From Pseudomonas sp. S35 (GTDB taxonomy: Bacteria > Pseudomonadota > Gammaproteobacteria > Pseudomonadales > Pseudomonadaceae), in assembly GCF_009866765.1 (NCBI RefSeq), contig NZ_CP019431.1, forward strand, positions 3,596,001-3,660,000: a stretch of DNA of 64,000 bases, read 5' to 3'. A program made the position numbers and the translations under genes. Below are positions 15,938 through 25,763 of this stretch, piece after piece (within the stretch, counting starts at the first letter, position 1; each line of letters begins with the position of its first letter). Under the pieces are notes generated by a model. It did not search any database. It was not told the DNA's origin and saw only the letters and a program-made list of their open reading frames with translations.

Positions 15938-16871
15938 GATCGATATCCTGTCGTTCGGTGAAACCATGGCGATGTTTGTCGCCGAGCAGACCGGCGACCT
16001 GGCGCAGGTCAGCCAGTTTCACAAACGCATTGCCGGGGCCGACAGCAACGTCGCCATTGGCCTGTCGCGCCTGGGTTTCAACGTGGCCTGGCTGAGCCGG
16101 GTGGGCAATGATTCCCTCGGCCGGTTCGTGGTCGACACCCTGAAAAACGAAGGCCTGGATTGCCGGCATGTGGCCGTCGACCCGCTGCACCCCACTGGCT
16201 TTCAGTTCAAGTCCCGCGAAGAGGCTGGCGCCGATCCCCAGGTCGAGTACTTCCGCAAGGGCTCGGCCGCCAGCCATTTGTCCATCGCAGCCATCAGCCC
16301 CGCGCTGCTGCAGGCCCGCCATGTGCACGCCACCGGGATTGCCCCGGCGTTGTCCGAGGCCACCTGCGAGCTGTCCATTGAGTTGATGACCCAGATGCGC
16401 AAGGCCGGGCGCAGTGTGTCGTTCGACCCGAACCTGCGCCCGTCGCTGTGGGCCAGCCAAGCGCAGATGATCCGCCAGATCAACGCCCTCGCCGGCATGG
16501 CCGATTGGGTATTGCCGGGCTTGAGCGAAGGCCGCCTGCTCACCGGTTTTGATGACCCGGCCGATATCGCCGCGTTTTACCTCGACCAGGGCGCCGAAGC
16601 CGTGGCCATCAAGCTCGGCCCGGACGGCGCCTACTACCGCACCCACCTGGACCAAGGCTTTGTCGCCGCCGTGCGCGTGGACAAGGTCGTGGACACCGTC
16701 GGCGCCGGTGATGGCTTTGCCGTGGGCATGATCAGCGCCCTGCTGGAAAACCTCAGCTTCCCCGAGGCAGTACAACGCGGCAACTGGATTGGCAGCCGCG
16801 CCGTGCAAAGCCGTGGCGATATGGAAGGCCTGCCCACCCGTTCTGAATTATCCAGCCGATCCGTTGCGTGA
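15930..16871 (+). CDS. kguK: KguK, 2-ketogluconate kinase (PfkB family)
   Basis: A 313-residue ribokinase/PfkB-type sugar kinase that phosphorylates 2-ketogluconate at C6. The family shows as DILSFGETMAMFV at the N-terminus, the GGxNxA-like GADSNVAIGLSRLG near residue 35, and the catalytic signature VVDTVGAGDGFAVGMISALL near residue 255 (Asp base in GAGD). The frame overlaps kguE by 8 bases. The ATG at 15930 has GAGGAG about eight bases upstream; the ATG at 15924 is too close to it. The next gene, kguT, starts 45 bases on. Confidence 0.94.
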   Translation: MSEIDILSFGETMAMFVAEQTGDLAQVSQFHKRIAGADSNVAIGLSRLGFNVAWLSRVGNDSLGRFVVDTLKNEGLDCRHVAVDPLHPTGFQFKSREEAGADPQVEYFRKGSAASHLSIAAISPALLQARHVHATGIAPALSEATCELSIELMTQMRKAGRSVSFDPNLRPSLWASQAQMIRQINALAGMADWVLPGLSEGRLLTGFDDPADIAAFYLDQGAEAVAIKLGPDGAYYRTHLDQGFVAAVRVDKVVDTVGAGDGFAVGMISALLENLSFPEAVQRGNWIGSRAVQSRGDMEGLPTRSELSSRSVA

Positions 16872-16916
16872 CCCACACCCTGTTGCCACAACTACAACAA
16901 GCTCAGGAGCAACCTT

Positions 16917-18209
16917 ATGGACACCGTGAAACTTGCCACCCGCCGTTGGTGGTACATCATGCCCATCGTTTTCATCACCTACAGCCTGGCCTACCTGGAC
17001 CGCGCCAACTACGGCTTCGCCGCCGCTTCCGGGATGGCCGAAGACCTGATGATCACCCCCGGCATGTCGTCGTTGCTGGGCGCGCTGTTTTTCCTCGGCT
17101 ACTTTTTCTTTCAGGTGCCGGGGGCGATCTATGCGCAAAAGCGCAGCGTTAAAAAGCTGATTTTCGTCAGCCTGATCCTCTGGGGCGGCCTGGCCACCCT
17201 GACTGGGGTGGTGTCCAACGCCTACATGCTGATCGTCATTCGCTTCATGCTCGGCGTAGTCGAAGCGGCGGTGATGCCGGCGATGCTGGTGTACCTGTGC
17301 CATTGGTTCACCCGTGCCGAACGCTCGCGGGCCAACACCTTCCTGATCCTCGGCAACCCGGTCACCATGCTGTGGATGTCGGTGGTGTCGGGCTACCTGG
17401 TGCAGCATTTCAGCTGGCGCTGGATGTTTATCATCGAAGGCCTGCCAGCGGTATTGTGGGCGTTTATCTGGTGGAAGCTGGCGGATGAGCGGCCCAAGGA
17501 TGCCAAGTGGCTGAGCGACAGCGAAAAGCACAGCCTGGAAACCGCCCTCGCCGCCGAACAAGTGGGCATCAAGGCGGTGAAAAATTACGCCGAGGCATTC
17601 CGCTCGCCCAAGGTGATCATCCTGGCGCTGCAGTTCTTCTGCTGGAGCATCGGTGTCTACGGTTTTGTGCTGTGGCTGCCATCGATCCTCAAGGCCGGCT
17701 TGCAGATGGACATGGTCGAGGCCGGCTGGCTGTCGGCCCTGCCGTACCTGGCGGCAGTGATCGGCATGCTGGTGGTGAGTTGGGGCTCGGACAAGCTGCA
17801 AAAGCGTAAACGCTTTGTGTGGCCGCCGCTGCTGATTGCCTCCATCGCGTTCTATGCATCCTACGTGCTGGGGGCCGAACACTTCTGGTGGTCCTACACC
17901 CTGCTGGTGATTGCCGGGGCGTGCATGTATGCGCCGTATGGGCCGTTTTTCGCCATCGTCCCGGAAATCCTGCCCGCCAACGTCGCCGGTGGCGCAATGG
18001 CGCTGATCAACAGCATGGGCGCCCTCGGCTCGTTCGGCGGCTCGTACCTGGTGGGTTATCTCAATAGCAGCACCGGTTCGCCCGGCGCCTCGTACCTGCT
18101 GATGAGCGGTGCGTTGATGCTGTCGGTGGTGCTGACGATTTTCCTCAAGCCCGGTGCCAGTGACCGCTCGCCGGTGCCAACCCTGGAGTTGAAGGTAAAG
18201 ACCTCATGA
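16917..18209 (+). CDS. kguT: KguT, 2-ketogluconate MFS transporter
   Basis: A 430-residue major facilitator of the anion:cation symporter (ACS) group with 12 hydrophobic segments. The N-terminal RWWYIMPIVFITYSLAYLDRANYGFA is typical of ACS members (D-R-x-N in the first loop), followed by the family motif GALFFLGYFFFQVPGAIYAQK. It takes up 2-ketogluconate across the inner membrane. CAGGAGCAACC precedes the ATG. It overlaps kguD by 4 bases (ATGA). Confidence 0.93.
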   Translation: MDTVKLATRRWWYIMPIVFITYSLAYLDRANYGFAAASGMAEDLMITPGMSSLLGALFFLGYFFFQVPGAIYAQKRSVKKLIFVSLILWGGLATLTGVVSNAYMLIVIRFMLGVVEAAVMPAMLVYLCHWFTRAERSRANTFLILGNPVTMLWMSVVSGYLVQHFSWRWMFIIEGLPAVLWAFIWWKLADERPKDAKWLSDSEKHSLETALAAEQVGIKAVKNYAEAFRSPKVIILALQFFCWSIGVYGFVLWLPSILKAGLQMDMVEAGWLSALPYLAAVIGMLVVSWGSDKLQKRKRFVWPPLLIASIAFYASYVLGAEHFWWSYTLLVIAGACMYAPYGPFFAIVPEILPANVAGGAMALINSMGALGSFGGSYLVGYLNSSTGSPGASYLLMSGALMLSVVLTIFLKPGASDRSPVPTLELKVKTS

Positions 18210-19183
18210 AAAAGTCTGTCGTGTTGTACAAGAAACTCTCCGCGCCGCTGATGGCGCGCCTGCATGAACACGCTGAGGTTACGCTGATCGAAGCCCTGGA
18301 TGAGATCGGCCTGGCCAAGCTGCGCGACGCCCTGCCCACCGCTCATGGCCTGCTCGGTGCCAGCCTGCGCCTGGATGCCAGGTTGCTGGACCTCGCGCCG
18401 CAACTGGAAGCCGTGGCCAGTGTGTCCGTAGGGGTCGATAACTACGACATCGACTACCTGACCCAGCGCGGCATCCTGCTCAGCAACACCCCGGACGTGC
18501 TCACCGAAACCACCGCCGACACCGGCTTTGCGCTGATCCTCGCCACCGCTCGGCGCGTGGTGGAGTTGGCCGACATGGTGCGCGCCGGCCAGTGGAACAA
18601 AAACATCGGCCCGTCGCACTTTGGCAGCGATGTGCACGGCAAGACCCTGGGCATCATCGGCATGGGCCGCATCGGCGAAGCCCTCGCCCAGCGCGGGCAC
18701 TTTGGGTTTGGCATGCCGGTGATCTACCACAGCCACTCGCCCAAGCCGGCGGTGGAACAGCGCTTTGGCGCGCAATACCGCAGCTTGAACGACTTGCTGG
18801 AGCAAGCCGACTTTGTCTGCCTCACCTTGCCGCTTACGGCTGAAACCGAAAAATTGATCGGCGCCCAAGAGTTTGCGCGAATGGGCCCCGAGACGATTTT
18901 TATCAATATCTCGCGAGGCAAAGTGGTGGACGAAGCGGCGCTGGTCGAGGCGTTGCAGCAACGCTCGATTCGCGCGGCCGGGTTGGATGTGTTTGAGAAG
19001 GAACCGCTGAATCACAACTCGCCGCTGCTGCGCCTGAACAATGTGGTAGCCACACCGCATATCGGCTCGGCCACCCATGAGACAAGGGAGGCGATGGCAA
19101 AGTGTGCAGTGGATAATCTGCTGGCGGCGCTGGCAGGTGAAAAGCCCAGGAATCTGGTGAATCCAGCGACCTGGAAACAATAA
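18206..19183 (+). CDS. kguD: KguD, 2-keto-6-phosphogluconate reductase
   Basis: A 325-residue D-2-hydroxyacid dehydrogenase that reduces 2-keto-6-phosphogluconate to 6-phosphogluconate, which then enters the Entner-Doudoroff pathway. The NAD(P)-binding signature is LGIIGMGRIGEALAQRG near residue 150. The catalytic Arg lies in FINISRGKVVDEAALVEAL near 233, the Glu in GLDVFEKEPL, and the His in ATPHIGSATHETR near 283. Last gene of the kgu operon. A REP hairpin follows its stop. Confidence 0.94.
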   Translation: MKKSVVLYKKLSAPLMARLHEHAEVTLIEALDEIGLAKLRDALPTAHGLLGASLRLDARLLDLAPQLEAVASVSVGVDNYDIDYLTQRGILLSNTPDVLTETTADTGFALILATARRVVELADMVRAGQWNKNIGPSHFGSDVHGKTLGIIGMGRIGEALAQRGHFGFGMPVIYHSHSPKPAVEQRFGAQYRSLNDLLEQADFVCLTLPLTAETEKLIGAQEFARMGPETIFINISRGKVVDEAALVEALQQRSIRAAGLDVFEKEPLNHNSPLLRLNNVVATPHIGSATHETREAMAKCAVDNLLAALAGEKPRNLVNPATWKQ

Positions 19184-19206
19184 CCGCTGGCACAACACAG
19201 AACACC

Positions 19207-19231
19207 TGTGGGAGGGGGCTTGCCTCCCACA
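19207..19231. repeat. Single REP hairpin
   Basis: TGTGGGAGGGGGCTTGCCTCCCACA, a Pseudomonas REP sequence with TGTGGGAGG.../CCTCCCACA as the stem. It lies between the convergent ends of kguD and the chemoreceptor gene. Related units are at 23041-23068 and 59201-59261. Confidence 0.88.
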
Positions 19232-19254
19232 TTTTGACCGCATTGCAAAGTGGG

Positions 19255-20880
19255 TCAGATGACGAACCTGGCCACCATCCCATTCAAATCCACCGCCAAA
19301 CGCGACAGTTCATGGCTGGCCGCGCTGGTCTGGTTGGCCCCCGCCGCCGACTGGGTCGCCAGGTCGCGGATATTCACCAGGTTGCGGTCCACTTCGCGGG
19401 ACACTTGGGCCTGTTCTTCCGAGGCGCTGGCGATCACCAGGTTGCGTTCGTTGATCAGGCTGATGGACTGGGTGATCTGCTCCAGCGCCACCCCTGCGGC
19501 GCGGGCCATTTCCAGGGTGTTCTGGGTGCGCTGGTTGCTCTGCTGCATGGACTGCACGGCTTCACCGGTGCCGTTCTGGATGCCCGCGACCATTTTCTCG
19601 ATCTCCTGGGTCGACTGCGCGGTGCGGTGAGCCAGCGCCCGCACTTCGTCTGCCACCACCGCAAAACCGCGCCCGGCTTCACCGGCACGCGCCGCTTCGA
19701 TGGCGGCGTTGAGCGCCAGCAGGTTGGTCTGCTCGGCAATCGCACGGATCACGTCGAGAACCTTGCCGATATCCCGCCCTTGAGTGGCCAGGCCTTCGAT
19801 CATGGCGGCGGTGTTCTGCACGTCCTGGGTCATGGTCTGGATCGCGCCGACGGTTTCCACCACCCGGTCACGGCCTTCGCGTGCAGCCTGGTTGGACTGG
19901 CTGGAGGCTTCGGACGTGGACACGGCGTTGCGCGCCACCTCTTCCACCGCAGCCGTCATCTCGTTGACCGCCGTGGCGGCCTGGTCGATTTCATTGTTCT
20001 GTTGTTGCAGGCCTTTGGAGGCCTCTTCAGTGACCGCGCTCAGTTCTTCGGCGGCGGAGGCCAGTTGCGTGGCTGAACCGGCGATGTGCTGGATGGTCTG
20101 GCGCAGGTTGGCTTGCATGGTCGCCAGGGCACCGATCAAACGTGCGGGTTCGTCTTTGCCGTCGTCTTCAATGGTTTTACTCAAGTTGCCCGCGGCAATG
20201 GTTTGGGCCACTTCCACGGCTTTGCGCAACGGCGTCACGATGCTGCGGGTCAGCAGCCAGGCCAGCAGCACCGTGAGCAATGCGGCGACCACCGAGACGA
20301 TGATCACCCCGGTGATGGCGCTCTCGTAACCATGGCCGGCTTCTGCATCCGCAGACTTGGCATCGGCGGCATTGATGGCAATCAGCTTGTTCAGCTGTTC
20401 GCCCATCTGGTCGGTGCCGTCCTTGATGCGGCTGTTGATCAGCGCACGCATCTCATCGACCTTGCCTTGCTTGGACAGTGCCAGCATGTCGGCCTGGGCT
20501 TTGAGGTAGTTGTCCAGGGTCGCACCAAACGTCTTGTACAACGCCGCCTCTTCCGGCCCGGCGGGCAGCGTGGCGTAACCGGCCTGGGCGGTCTTGACCT
20601 TGTCGGCGAGCACACCGATGCGGGTTTCGGCTTCCTGCAGGGCAGCGGGTTCACGGTTGACCAGTACGCGAAACGACAGGATGCGCAGGCGCAGCACGTT
20701 TTCCGTGATCGTGCCCAGGTACGTCACGCTGGGCAGTTGGTTGGCGCTCATGGCCACCGACGCCTCGCGAATCAGCGTCATGCGGTTGACCGCAAACACC
20801 CCCAGTACAACCACTAACAACGCAATGAACGCGAAACCGAGAGAAGCACGAGGGGCGATATTCAGATGACGGAGGGACAT
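19255..20880 (-). CDS. Methyl-accepting chemotaxis protein
   Basis: A 541-residue chemoreceptor. A membrane segment near residues 12-30 ([18 protein letters not shown]) is followed by a four-helix-bundle periplasmic sensor (about 31-190) and a second membrane segment ([25 protein letters not shown]). Then come a HAMP region ([19 protein letters not shown]) and the long signalling coiled coil. The hairpin tip reads [19 protein letters not shown], with [15 protein letters not shown] after it, identical in type to the CheA/CheW contact site. Methylation-type sequences such as ASEEQAQ are present. No C-terminal CheR pentapeptide is seen. The ligand is unknown. Monocistronic, convergent with kguD. 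Confidence 0.94.
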   Translation of the reverse strand: MSLRHLNIAPRASLGFAFIALLVVVLGVFAVNRMTLIREASVAMSANQLPSVTYLGTITENVLRLRILSFRVLVNREPAALQEAETRIGVLADKVKTAQAGYATLPAGPEEAALYKTFGATLDNYLKAQADMLALSKQGKVDEMRALINSRIKDGTDQMGEQLNKLIAINAADAKSADAEAGHGYESAITGVIIVSVVAALLTVLLAWLLTRSIVTPLRKAVEVAQTIAAGNLSKTIEDDGKDEPARLIGALATMQANLRQTIQHIAGSATQLASAAEELSAVTEEASKGLQQQNNEIDQAATAVNEMTAAVEEVARNAVSTSEASSQSNQAAREGRDRVVETVGAIQTMTQDVQNTAAMIEGLATQGRDIGKVLDVIRAIAEQTNLLALNAAIEAARAGEAGRGFAVVADEVRALAHRTAQSTQEIEKMVAGIQNGTGEAVQSMQQSNQRTQNTLEMARAAGVALEQITQSISLINERNLVIASASEEQAQVSREVDRNLVNIRDLATQSAAGANQTSAASHELSRLAVDLNGMVARFVI

Positions 20881-21113
20881 AGGGGAGACTCTCAGGAGTG
20901 GTGTTTGCGAGCATCCCTGCCGCGAAACGATCGGTCGGCGTCAACGCGCCGCTCAGACCTTGGTCCCACTGTTGTTATTGATAGGTGGGCCTATAAACGC
21001 TATCGGCTGGGTACATGCTTTTGTGCAGGGGGTTCATAAATATTTTTTTACACTTCTGACGACTGGCGGTTTCTGGCATCCTGCGCCTCCATTTTCTGAC
21101 CCGAGCCCGCATT

Positions 21114-22541
21114 TTGTCTGACGCTCAAGCCCCCCGCCCGCGCTATACATCCGACCTGATCTACGGCCTGGAAGACCGCCCGCACTTCACCGCTGCGATT
21201 TTTGCCGCGCTGCAGCATGTGCTGGCCAGTTTTGTCGGCATCATCACCCCGACGCTGATCGTCGGTGGCGTGCTCGGCCTGGAAAGCGAAGTGCCGTACC
21301 TGGTGAGCATGGCGCTGTTTGTGTCGGGGCTCGGCACCTTTGTGCAGGCGCGCACGTTCGGCCCGATCGGTTCGGGGCTGCTGTGCCTGCAGGGCACCAG
21401 CTTTTCGTTTATCAGCGTGATCCTCAGCGCGGGTTTCATGGTCAAGGCCCGGGGTGGCGGCACCGATGAGATCCTCTCGACGATCTTTGGCATCTGCTTT
21501 TTCGCAGCGTTTATCGAAGTGGTGCTCAGCCAGTTCATTGGCAAGCTGCGCAAGCTGATCACCCCGGTGGTCACCGGCACCATCATCACCTTGATGGGGC
21601 TGTCGCTGATCAAGGTGGCCGTCACCGACATGGCTGGCGGTTTTGGCGCCAGCGACCTGGGCGCCGCGAGCAATATGGGCCTGGCAGCACTGGTACTGGT
21701 GACCATCGTGGTGCTCAACCGCTTCAACAACCCGTTCCTGCGCCTGGGCTCCATCGTGATCGGCCTGACCTTGGGCTTTGTGGTGGCGTGGTGGATGGGC
21801 CGTGTCGACCTGGCCGCCCTGCCCCACGTGCCACTGATCAGCGTGCCGGTGCCCTTCAAGTACGGTTTCTCGTTCGACTGGGTGGCGTTTATCCCGGTGG
21901 CGGTGATCTTCCTGATTTCGCCGTTGGAAGCGGCCGGTGACCTGACCGCCAACTCGATGATTTCCCAGCAGCCGGTCAAGGGCCCGCTGTATATCAAGCG
22001 CATCAAGTCCGGCCTGCTGGCTGACGGCCTCAACTCGGCAATGGCCGCCACCTTCAACAGCCTGCCGATGGTGACGTTCGCCCAGAACAACGGCGTGATC
22101 CAACTGACCGGCGTGGCCAGCCGCTACGTGGCGTACTTCATCGCGGGTTTGCTGGTGCTGCTGGGGCTGTTCCCGATGATCGGCGCGGTGCTGCAACTGA
22201 TGCCCAAGCCGGTGCTGGGCGGCGCGACCCTGATCATGTTCGGCACCGTGGCGGTGGCCGGCATCAAGATCCTCGCCGAAGCCGGGCTGCATCGGCGCAA
22301 TGTGCTGATCGTGGCCATCTCCCTGGGGATGGGCCTGGGTGTGGCCGCCGTGCCGCAAGTGTTGCGCGACTTGCCAAAAGCCCTGCATAACATCTTCGAG
22401 TCGCCGATCACCGTGGGCGCGTTCTGTGCCATCCTGCTGAACATTTTCCTGCCGGAAGAGTTCATAGAGCTGCAGGAAGATGAATTTGATCCGGAGTCCT
22501 CTACCCTCAAAGTGATGCAGGACCCGGACGTCACGAAATAG
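21114..22541 (+). CDS. NCS2-family nucleobase permease (XanP/UraA type)
   Basis: A 475-residue inner-membrane proton symporter for xanthine, urate or uracil. It has about 14 hydrophobic segments and NCS2 signatures: FAALQHVLASFVGIITPTLI, GPIGSGLLCLQGTSFSF near residue 82, SPLEAAGDLTANSMIS near 270 (substrate-contacting Glu), and FAQNNGVIQLTGVASRYVAY near 322 (Q-N-x-G). The RLEDRP-like N-terminus GLEDRPHFTAA and the overall match favour the xanthine/urate branch. The TTG at 21114 is the only start before the conserved N-terminus. The lipoprotein gene follows 12 bases later, so they are co-transcribed. The symbol is left open because the substrate is uncertain. Confidence 0.9.
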   Translation: MSDAQAPRPRYTSDLIYGLEDRPHFTAAIFAALQHVLASFVGIITPTLIVGGVLGLESEVPYLVSMALFVSGLGTFVQARTFGPIGSGLLCLQGTSFSFISVILSAGFMVKARGGGTDEILSTIFGICFFAAFIEVVLSQFIGKLRKLITPVVTGTIITLMGLSLIKVAVTDMAGGFGASDLGAASNMGLAALVLVTIVVLNRFNNPFLRLGSIVIGLTLGFVVAWWMGRVDLAALPHVPLISVPVPFKYGFSFDWVAFIPVAVIFLISPLEAAGDLTANSMISQQPVKGPLYIKRIKSGLLADGLNSAMAATFNSLPMVTFAQNNGVIQLTGVASRYVAYFIAGLLVLLGLFPMIGAVLQLMPKPVLGGATLIMFGTVAVAGIKILAEAGLHRRNVLIVAISLGMGLGVAAVPQVLRDLPKALHNIFESPITVGAFCAILLNIFLPEEFIELQEDEFDPESSTLKVMQDPDVTK

Positions 22542-22553
22542 GAGCACTTTCGG

Positions 22554-23015
22554 ATGCGCAAGCTCATGGTTCTATCACTGTTGCTACTGACCTTGAGCGC
22601 CTGCGCGCTGTTCCCCAACCGCGACCCGGTCAACATCAACGTGGTGGGCATCGAGCCCCTGCAAAGCCAGGAACTGGAAGTGCGCTTCGTGGTGAAACTG
22701 CGGGTGCAGAACCCCAATGAAACGGCCATCGACTACAACGGCGTGGCCCTGGACCTGGCGGTCAATGGCCGGCCGTTGGCATCGGGTGTCAGTGACCAGG
22801 CCGGCAGCATCCCGCGTTTTTCCGAGACCGTCCTGAGGGTGCCGGTCAGCGTTTCGGCGTTCTCCGTGCTGCGCCAGACCCTGGGTTTGAGTCAAACCCA
22901 GAGCTTGAACAATTTGCCTTATGTACTGCGCGGCAAGCTCGCAGGCGGATTGTTTGGCACGATGCGATTTGTGGATCGCGGTACCCTGGACCTGCCCAAC
23001 ACTGCCACTTGGTAA
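22554..23015 (+). CDS. LEA14-like (WHy domain) lipoprotein
   Basis: A 153-residue outer-membrane or periplasmic lipoprotein. The signal peptide ends in the lipobox LSAC near residue 17. The rest is one WHy/LEA-2 domain: VNINVVGIEPLQSQELEVRFVVKLRVQNPNETAIDYNG, then a hydrophobic beta-sandwich. Such domains are linked to desiccation and stress tolerance, but no precise role is known in Pseudomonas. It lies 12 bases after the NCS2 permease and AGGAG overlaps that gene's stop. A REP hairpin follows. Confidence 0.9.
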   Translation: MRKLMVLSLLLLTLSACALFPNRDPVNINVVGIEPLQSQELEVRFVVKLRVQNPNETAIDYNGVALDLAVNGRPLASGVSDQAGSIPRFSETVLRVPVSVSAFSVLRQTLGLSQTQSLNNLPYVLRGKLAGGLFGTMRFVDRGTLDLPNTATW

Positions 23016-23040
23016 ACCGCGACGTGGTGCGTTATTTCAA

Positions 23041-23068
23041 TGTGGGAGGGGGTTAGCCCCCTCCCACA
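23041..23068. repeat. Single REP hairpin
   Basis: TGTGGGAGGGGG-TTAG-CCCCCTCCCACA, a perfect 12-bp stem between the convergent ends of the lipoprotein and nitrilase genes. Probably also acts as a transcript end. Confidence 0.88.
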
Positions 23069-23081
23069 TGTCGACCCGGTT

Positions 23082-24008
23082 TCAATCGGTGATAAAGCGC
23101 ACGCCTGGCTTGGCGCGTTCATCTACCGTCAGCTCAAACACATCCGGGCGAGCATAGTGCCCCACCACGTCATAGTCATACCGCGCCTTCACCAGGTCAT
23201 CGGTATTGATCTGCGCCGTCAACAGCCCCGCGCCGCCCAGCAACGGGCCCGCCAGGATGTCGCCCATCGGGCCGACAATCACACTGCCGCCCGCAATCAA
23301 CGGGCGGTCTGACGGCCAATTGGCAATCTCCAGCCCCAGCGCTTCGGGCGAGGCCTGCACCTGGCACGCGCTCACCACAAAGCAGCGACCTTCGTGGGCC
23401 ACATGGCGCATGCTCACCTGCCACATCTCGCGTTCGTCCACCGTCGGCGCGCACCATACCTGCACGCCCTTGGCGTACATGGCGGTGCGCAGCAGCGGCA
23501 TCATGTTTTCCCAGCACACCGCGCCGCCGATACGCCCGACTGCCGTGTCGATCACCGGCAACGTGGAACCGTCGCCCTTGCCCCAGATCAGCCGCTCGGT
23601 ACCGGTGGGCATCAACTTGCGGTGCTTGGCCACCAGGCCGCCCGTCGGTTCGAAATACAACACCGTGCAGTACAAGGTGCTGCCACTGCGCTCGATCACG
23701 CCAAGGACCAGGCTGGCGCCGGTGCGCGCCGACAACCCGGCCAGCGCCTCGGTTTCGGCACCCGGCACATCGATGGCATTGGCAAAGTAACGCGCAAAGG
23801 CTTCGCGCCCCTCGGGCAGGCGGTAGCCCAGTTGCGTGCCGAAGCCTTCGCCTTTGGGATAGCCGCCGAGCAGCGCCTCAGGCATGACCACCAATTGCGC
23901 GCCGCTGCGCTTGATCTCGTCCTCGTAGCCCAGGATTTGTACGAGGGTTTCAGCCTTGCCGCCCGGCAAGGCGCCAATTTGCAAAGCCGCCACGGTAGAA
24001 ACAGGCAT
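23082..24008 (-). CDS. Nitrilase / carbon-nitrogen hydrolase
   Basis: A 308-residue enzyme of the nitrilase branch, hydrolysing organic nitriles to carboxylic acids plus ammonia. All three catalytic residues are visible: Glu in [14 protein letters not shown] near residue 45, Lys in [16 protein letters not shown] near 130, and Cys in [17 protein letters not shown] near 164. The [11 protein letters not shown] and CWENMMPL blocks are those of true nitrilases rather than amidases or beta-ureidopropionases. The ATG at 24008 fits the conserved N-terminus VAALQIGA. A LysR regulator is transcribed divergently 82 bases away and is the likely regulator. The substrate is uncertain (aliphatic or arylaceto-nitriles). 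Confidence 0.92.
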   Translation of the reverse strand: MPVSTVAALQIGALPGGKAETLVQILGYEDEIKRSGAQLVVMPEALLGGYPKGEGFGTQLGYRLPEGREAFARYFANAIDVPGAETEALAGLSARTGASLVLGVIERSGSTLYCTVLYFEPTGGLVAKHRKLMPTGTERLIWGKGDGSTLPVIDTAVGRIGGAVCWENMMPLLRTAMYAKGVQVWCAPTVDEREMWQVSMRHVAHEGRCFVVSACQVQASPEALGLEIANWPSDRPLIAGGSVIVGPMGDILAGPLLGGAGLLTAQINTDDLVKARYDYDVVGHYARPDVFELTVDERAKPGVRFITD

Positions 24009-24090
24009 CACGCTCACTCCGAATAAGGGGGGTTGCCCATTCTCCGGCCAGCCGCGATCATGAATAAAGCCCACTTCAGCACTGAATGAT

Positions 24091-25020
24091 ATGAGCCAAA
24101 TGAATATCGCCAAGATCGACCTGAACCTGCTGAAAACCTTCGAAGCCCTGCACGACGAGTCCAGCGCCAGCCGCGCCGCCTTGCGCCTGGGCGTCACGCA
24201 GTCGGCCATCAGCGCGGGGTTGCGACGCTTGCGCGAGGTGTACGGCGACCCGTTGTTTGTGCGCACCGGCCGTGGCCTGGCGCCGACCTTGCGGGCCAAT
24301 CAGTTGAAGCCGGTGATCAGTGAGGCGCTGGACCGTTGCCGCCAGAGCCTGGCGATGGTCAATCCGGATACCCCGCATTATCAGGGGCGCTCTGTGGTGC
24401 TGGGGCTGTCCGACGATTTTGAAATCGCCTATGGCCGCCGCGTGATGCAGGAGATCGCGCAGCGTTTGCCGAAACTGCGTGTGATCTTTCGACAGACCCA
24501 CAGCCAGATCGTCGCCGGTGCCCTGCTCGACCGTACGCTCGATCTGGCAATTACCGCCGGTGGTTTTGCGCAGAACCGCTTGAGTCGACAGGTGTTGGCA
24601 GAAGGTGATTACCGCTGCTTGGTGGACCCCGCCAGCCTCTCTGCGGGACAGGCCAGCATCAGCCTGGACGAGTTCGTCGCCCGCGAGCATGTGCTGGTGT
24701 CGTCCGGCGGGTTTATCGGCATCACCGACGAGGGGTTGGCCGCACAAGGGCTGAGCCGACAGGTGTGTGCCTCCACCAGCCATTTTGCTGCGCTGCCGTT
24801 TTTGCTCAAGGGCAGCCACGCCGTAGCAACCATTCCGGGGCATGCGGCACAGGCCATTGCCGGGATGACCGGCTTGCGCGTACTGCCCTGCCCGCTGGCA
24901 CTGCCGCGCTACCCGGTGGAGCTGGGCTGGCGCACCCAGATGCAGCTCGATCCGATGTTGCTGAAGGTACGCGAAGCGATTGTCGCCAGTTTTACTTCGC
25001 CGCCGCCATCAGCTTGTTGA
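24091..25020 (+). CDS. LysR-family transcriptional regulator
   Basis: A 309-residue LysR-type regulator. The winged HTH spans about residues 10-68 ([56 protein letters not shown]). An effector-binding domain of periplasmic-binding-protein fold follows ([27 protein letters not shown]). It is divergent from the nitrilase gene, so it probably controls that gene in response to a nitrile or its product. The spacer 24009-24090 must hold both promoters. The last 29 bases overlap the 3' end of a convergent small gene. Confidence 0.92.
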   Translation: MSQMNIAKIDLNLLKTFEALHDESSASRAALRLGVTQSAISAGLRRLREVYGDPLFVRTGRGLAPTLRANQLKPVISEALDRCRQSLAMVNPDTPHYQGRSVVLGLSDDFEIAYGRRVMQEIAQRLPKLRVIFRQTHSQIVAGALLDRTLDLAITAGGFAQNRLSRQVLAEGDYRCLVDPASLSAGQASISLDEFVAREHVLVSSGGFIGITDEGLAAQGLSRQVCASTSHFAALPFLLKGSHAVATIPGHAAQAIAGMTGLRVLPCPLALPRYPVELGWRTQMQLDPMLLKVREAIVASFTSPPPSAC

Positions 25021-25246
25021 CTTCGCTGCGCACCATGTTGGAAAACTCCGGCGGCGACATGCCGTCGAGCTCTGCGCGGACCCACTCGGCCCACTTGCCC
25101 TTGCGCTTGGCACGTTCACCGAACAACCGCGCGGCTTCGCCCTTGGCCTTGCCCAGGTTGGTTTGCCACAGGTCGTAGAGGCGGGACTTTTCATCTTCCA
25201 GCTCGGCGCGTTCGGCGAGGGTCTTGTTGGCGAGATTGAAGCTCAT
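24992..25246 (-). CDS. Conserved small Pseudomonas protein, 84 residues
   Basis: A short, highly charged, helical protein (SFNLANKTLAERAELEDEKSRLYDLWQ, then KGEAARLFGERAKRKGKWAEWVRAELDGMSPPEF). There is no signal peptide or membrane segment, and I cannot assign a family function. Codon bias is that of the genome and the ATG follows GGTAATTC-type spacing. The 3' end overlaps the convergent LysR gene by 29 bases. The charged helices resemble small nucleic-acid or stress-associated proteins, but this is only an impression. Confidence 0.75.
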   Translation of the reverse strand: MSFNLANKTLAERAELEDEKSRLYDLWQTNLGKAKGEAARLFGERAKRKGKWAEWVRAELDGMSPPEFSNMVRSEVNKLMAAAK

Positions 25247-25409
25247 GTTGAATTACCTGCTGCACAAATAGGCCACATCTTACACTGTAGGTCGAAATTT
25301 CCTGATTCGGATTTTCTCCGAAAGCGCTACCGGGCAAAAAAACTGCAACTTTTGCCATCACGCGACACTCCATTGTTCACTGTCACATTCACTTGCAAGG
25401 AGTCACCCA

Positions 25410-25730
25410 ATGGCCCGCAAAACTGCTGCCCAAGCCGTCGAAGATCAAATCAAGGATCAAGCCTTCAGCGAACTGACGGCGCTGATCGAAGAATCGGACA
25501 AACTGCTCAAAAGCAGCGCTTCTCTGGTGGGCGAAGAAGGCGAAACCCTACGCGAGCAAGTGGCAATCAAGCTCAAGCAAGCCCTGGACTCGGTGTCCAA
25601 CGTACGTGAACGCAGCAAGCCGGTGGTAGACGCCACCGAAACCTATATCGGTGGCCATCCTTGGCAGACCGTGGCCATCTCAGCGGGCTTTGGCCTTGTA
25701 GTCGGTTTGTTGCTGGGTCGCCGCAACTGA
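25410..25730 (+). CDS. DUF883 family protein (ElaB/YqjD type)
   Basis: A 106-residue protein of the ElaB/YqjD/DUF883 family. It has an amphipathic helical body (VEDQIKDQAFSELTALIEESDKLLKSSASLVGEEGETLREQVA), the conserved ETYIGGHPWQTVAISAGFGLVVGLLLGRR end, and a single C-terminal membrane anchor. E. coli relatives are stationary-phase proteins that anchor ribosomes to the membrane. AAGGAG precedes the ATG. Monocistronic, ended by the terminator at 25738-25763. Confidence 0.92.
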   Translation: MARKTAAQAVEDQIKDQAFSELTALIEESDKLLKSSASLVGEEGETLREQVAIKLKQALDSVSNVRERSKPVVDATETYIGGHPWQTVAISAGFGLVVGLLLGRRN

Positions 25731-25737
25731 CAAAACG

Positions 25738-25763
25738 GGCTGCGCCACTGGCGCAGCCTTTTT
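25738..25763 (+). terminator. Rho-independent terminator of the DUF883 gene
   Basis: GGCTGCGCC-ACT-GGCGCAGCC followed by five T. It begins eight bases after the DUF883 stop and runs up to the last base of the convergent dpkA gene. Confidence 0.9.

Noticed and set aside
21048..22547. 499-codon open frame on the minus strand
   Set aside because: Antisense to the NCS2 permease; composition dominated by His, Gln and Arg, no ribosome site.
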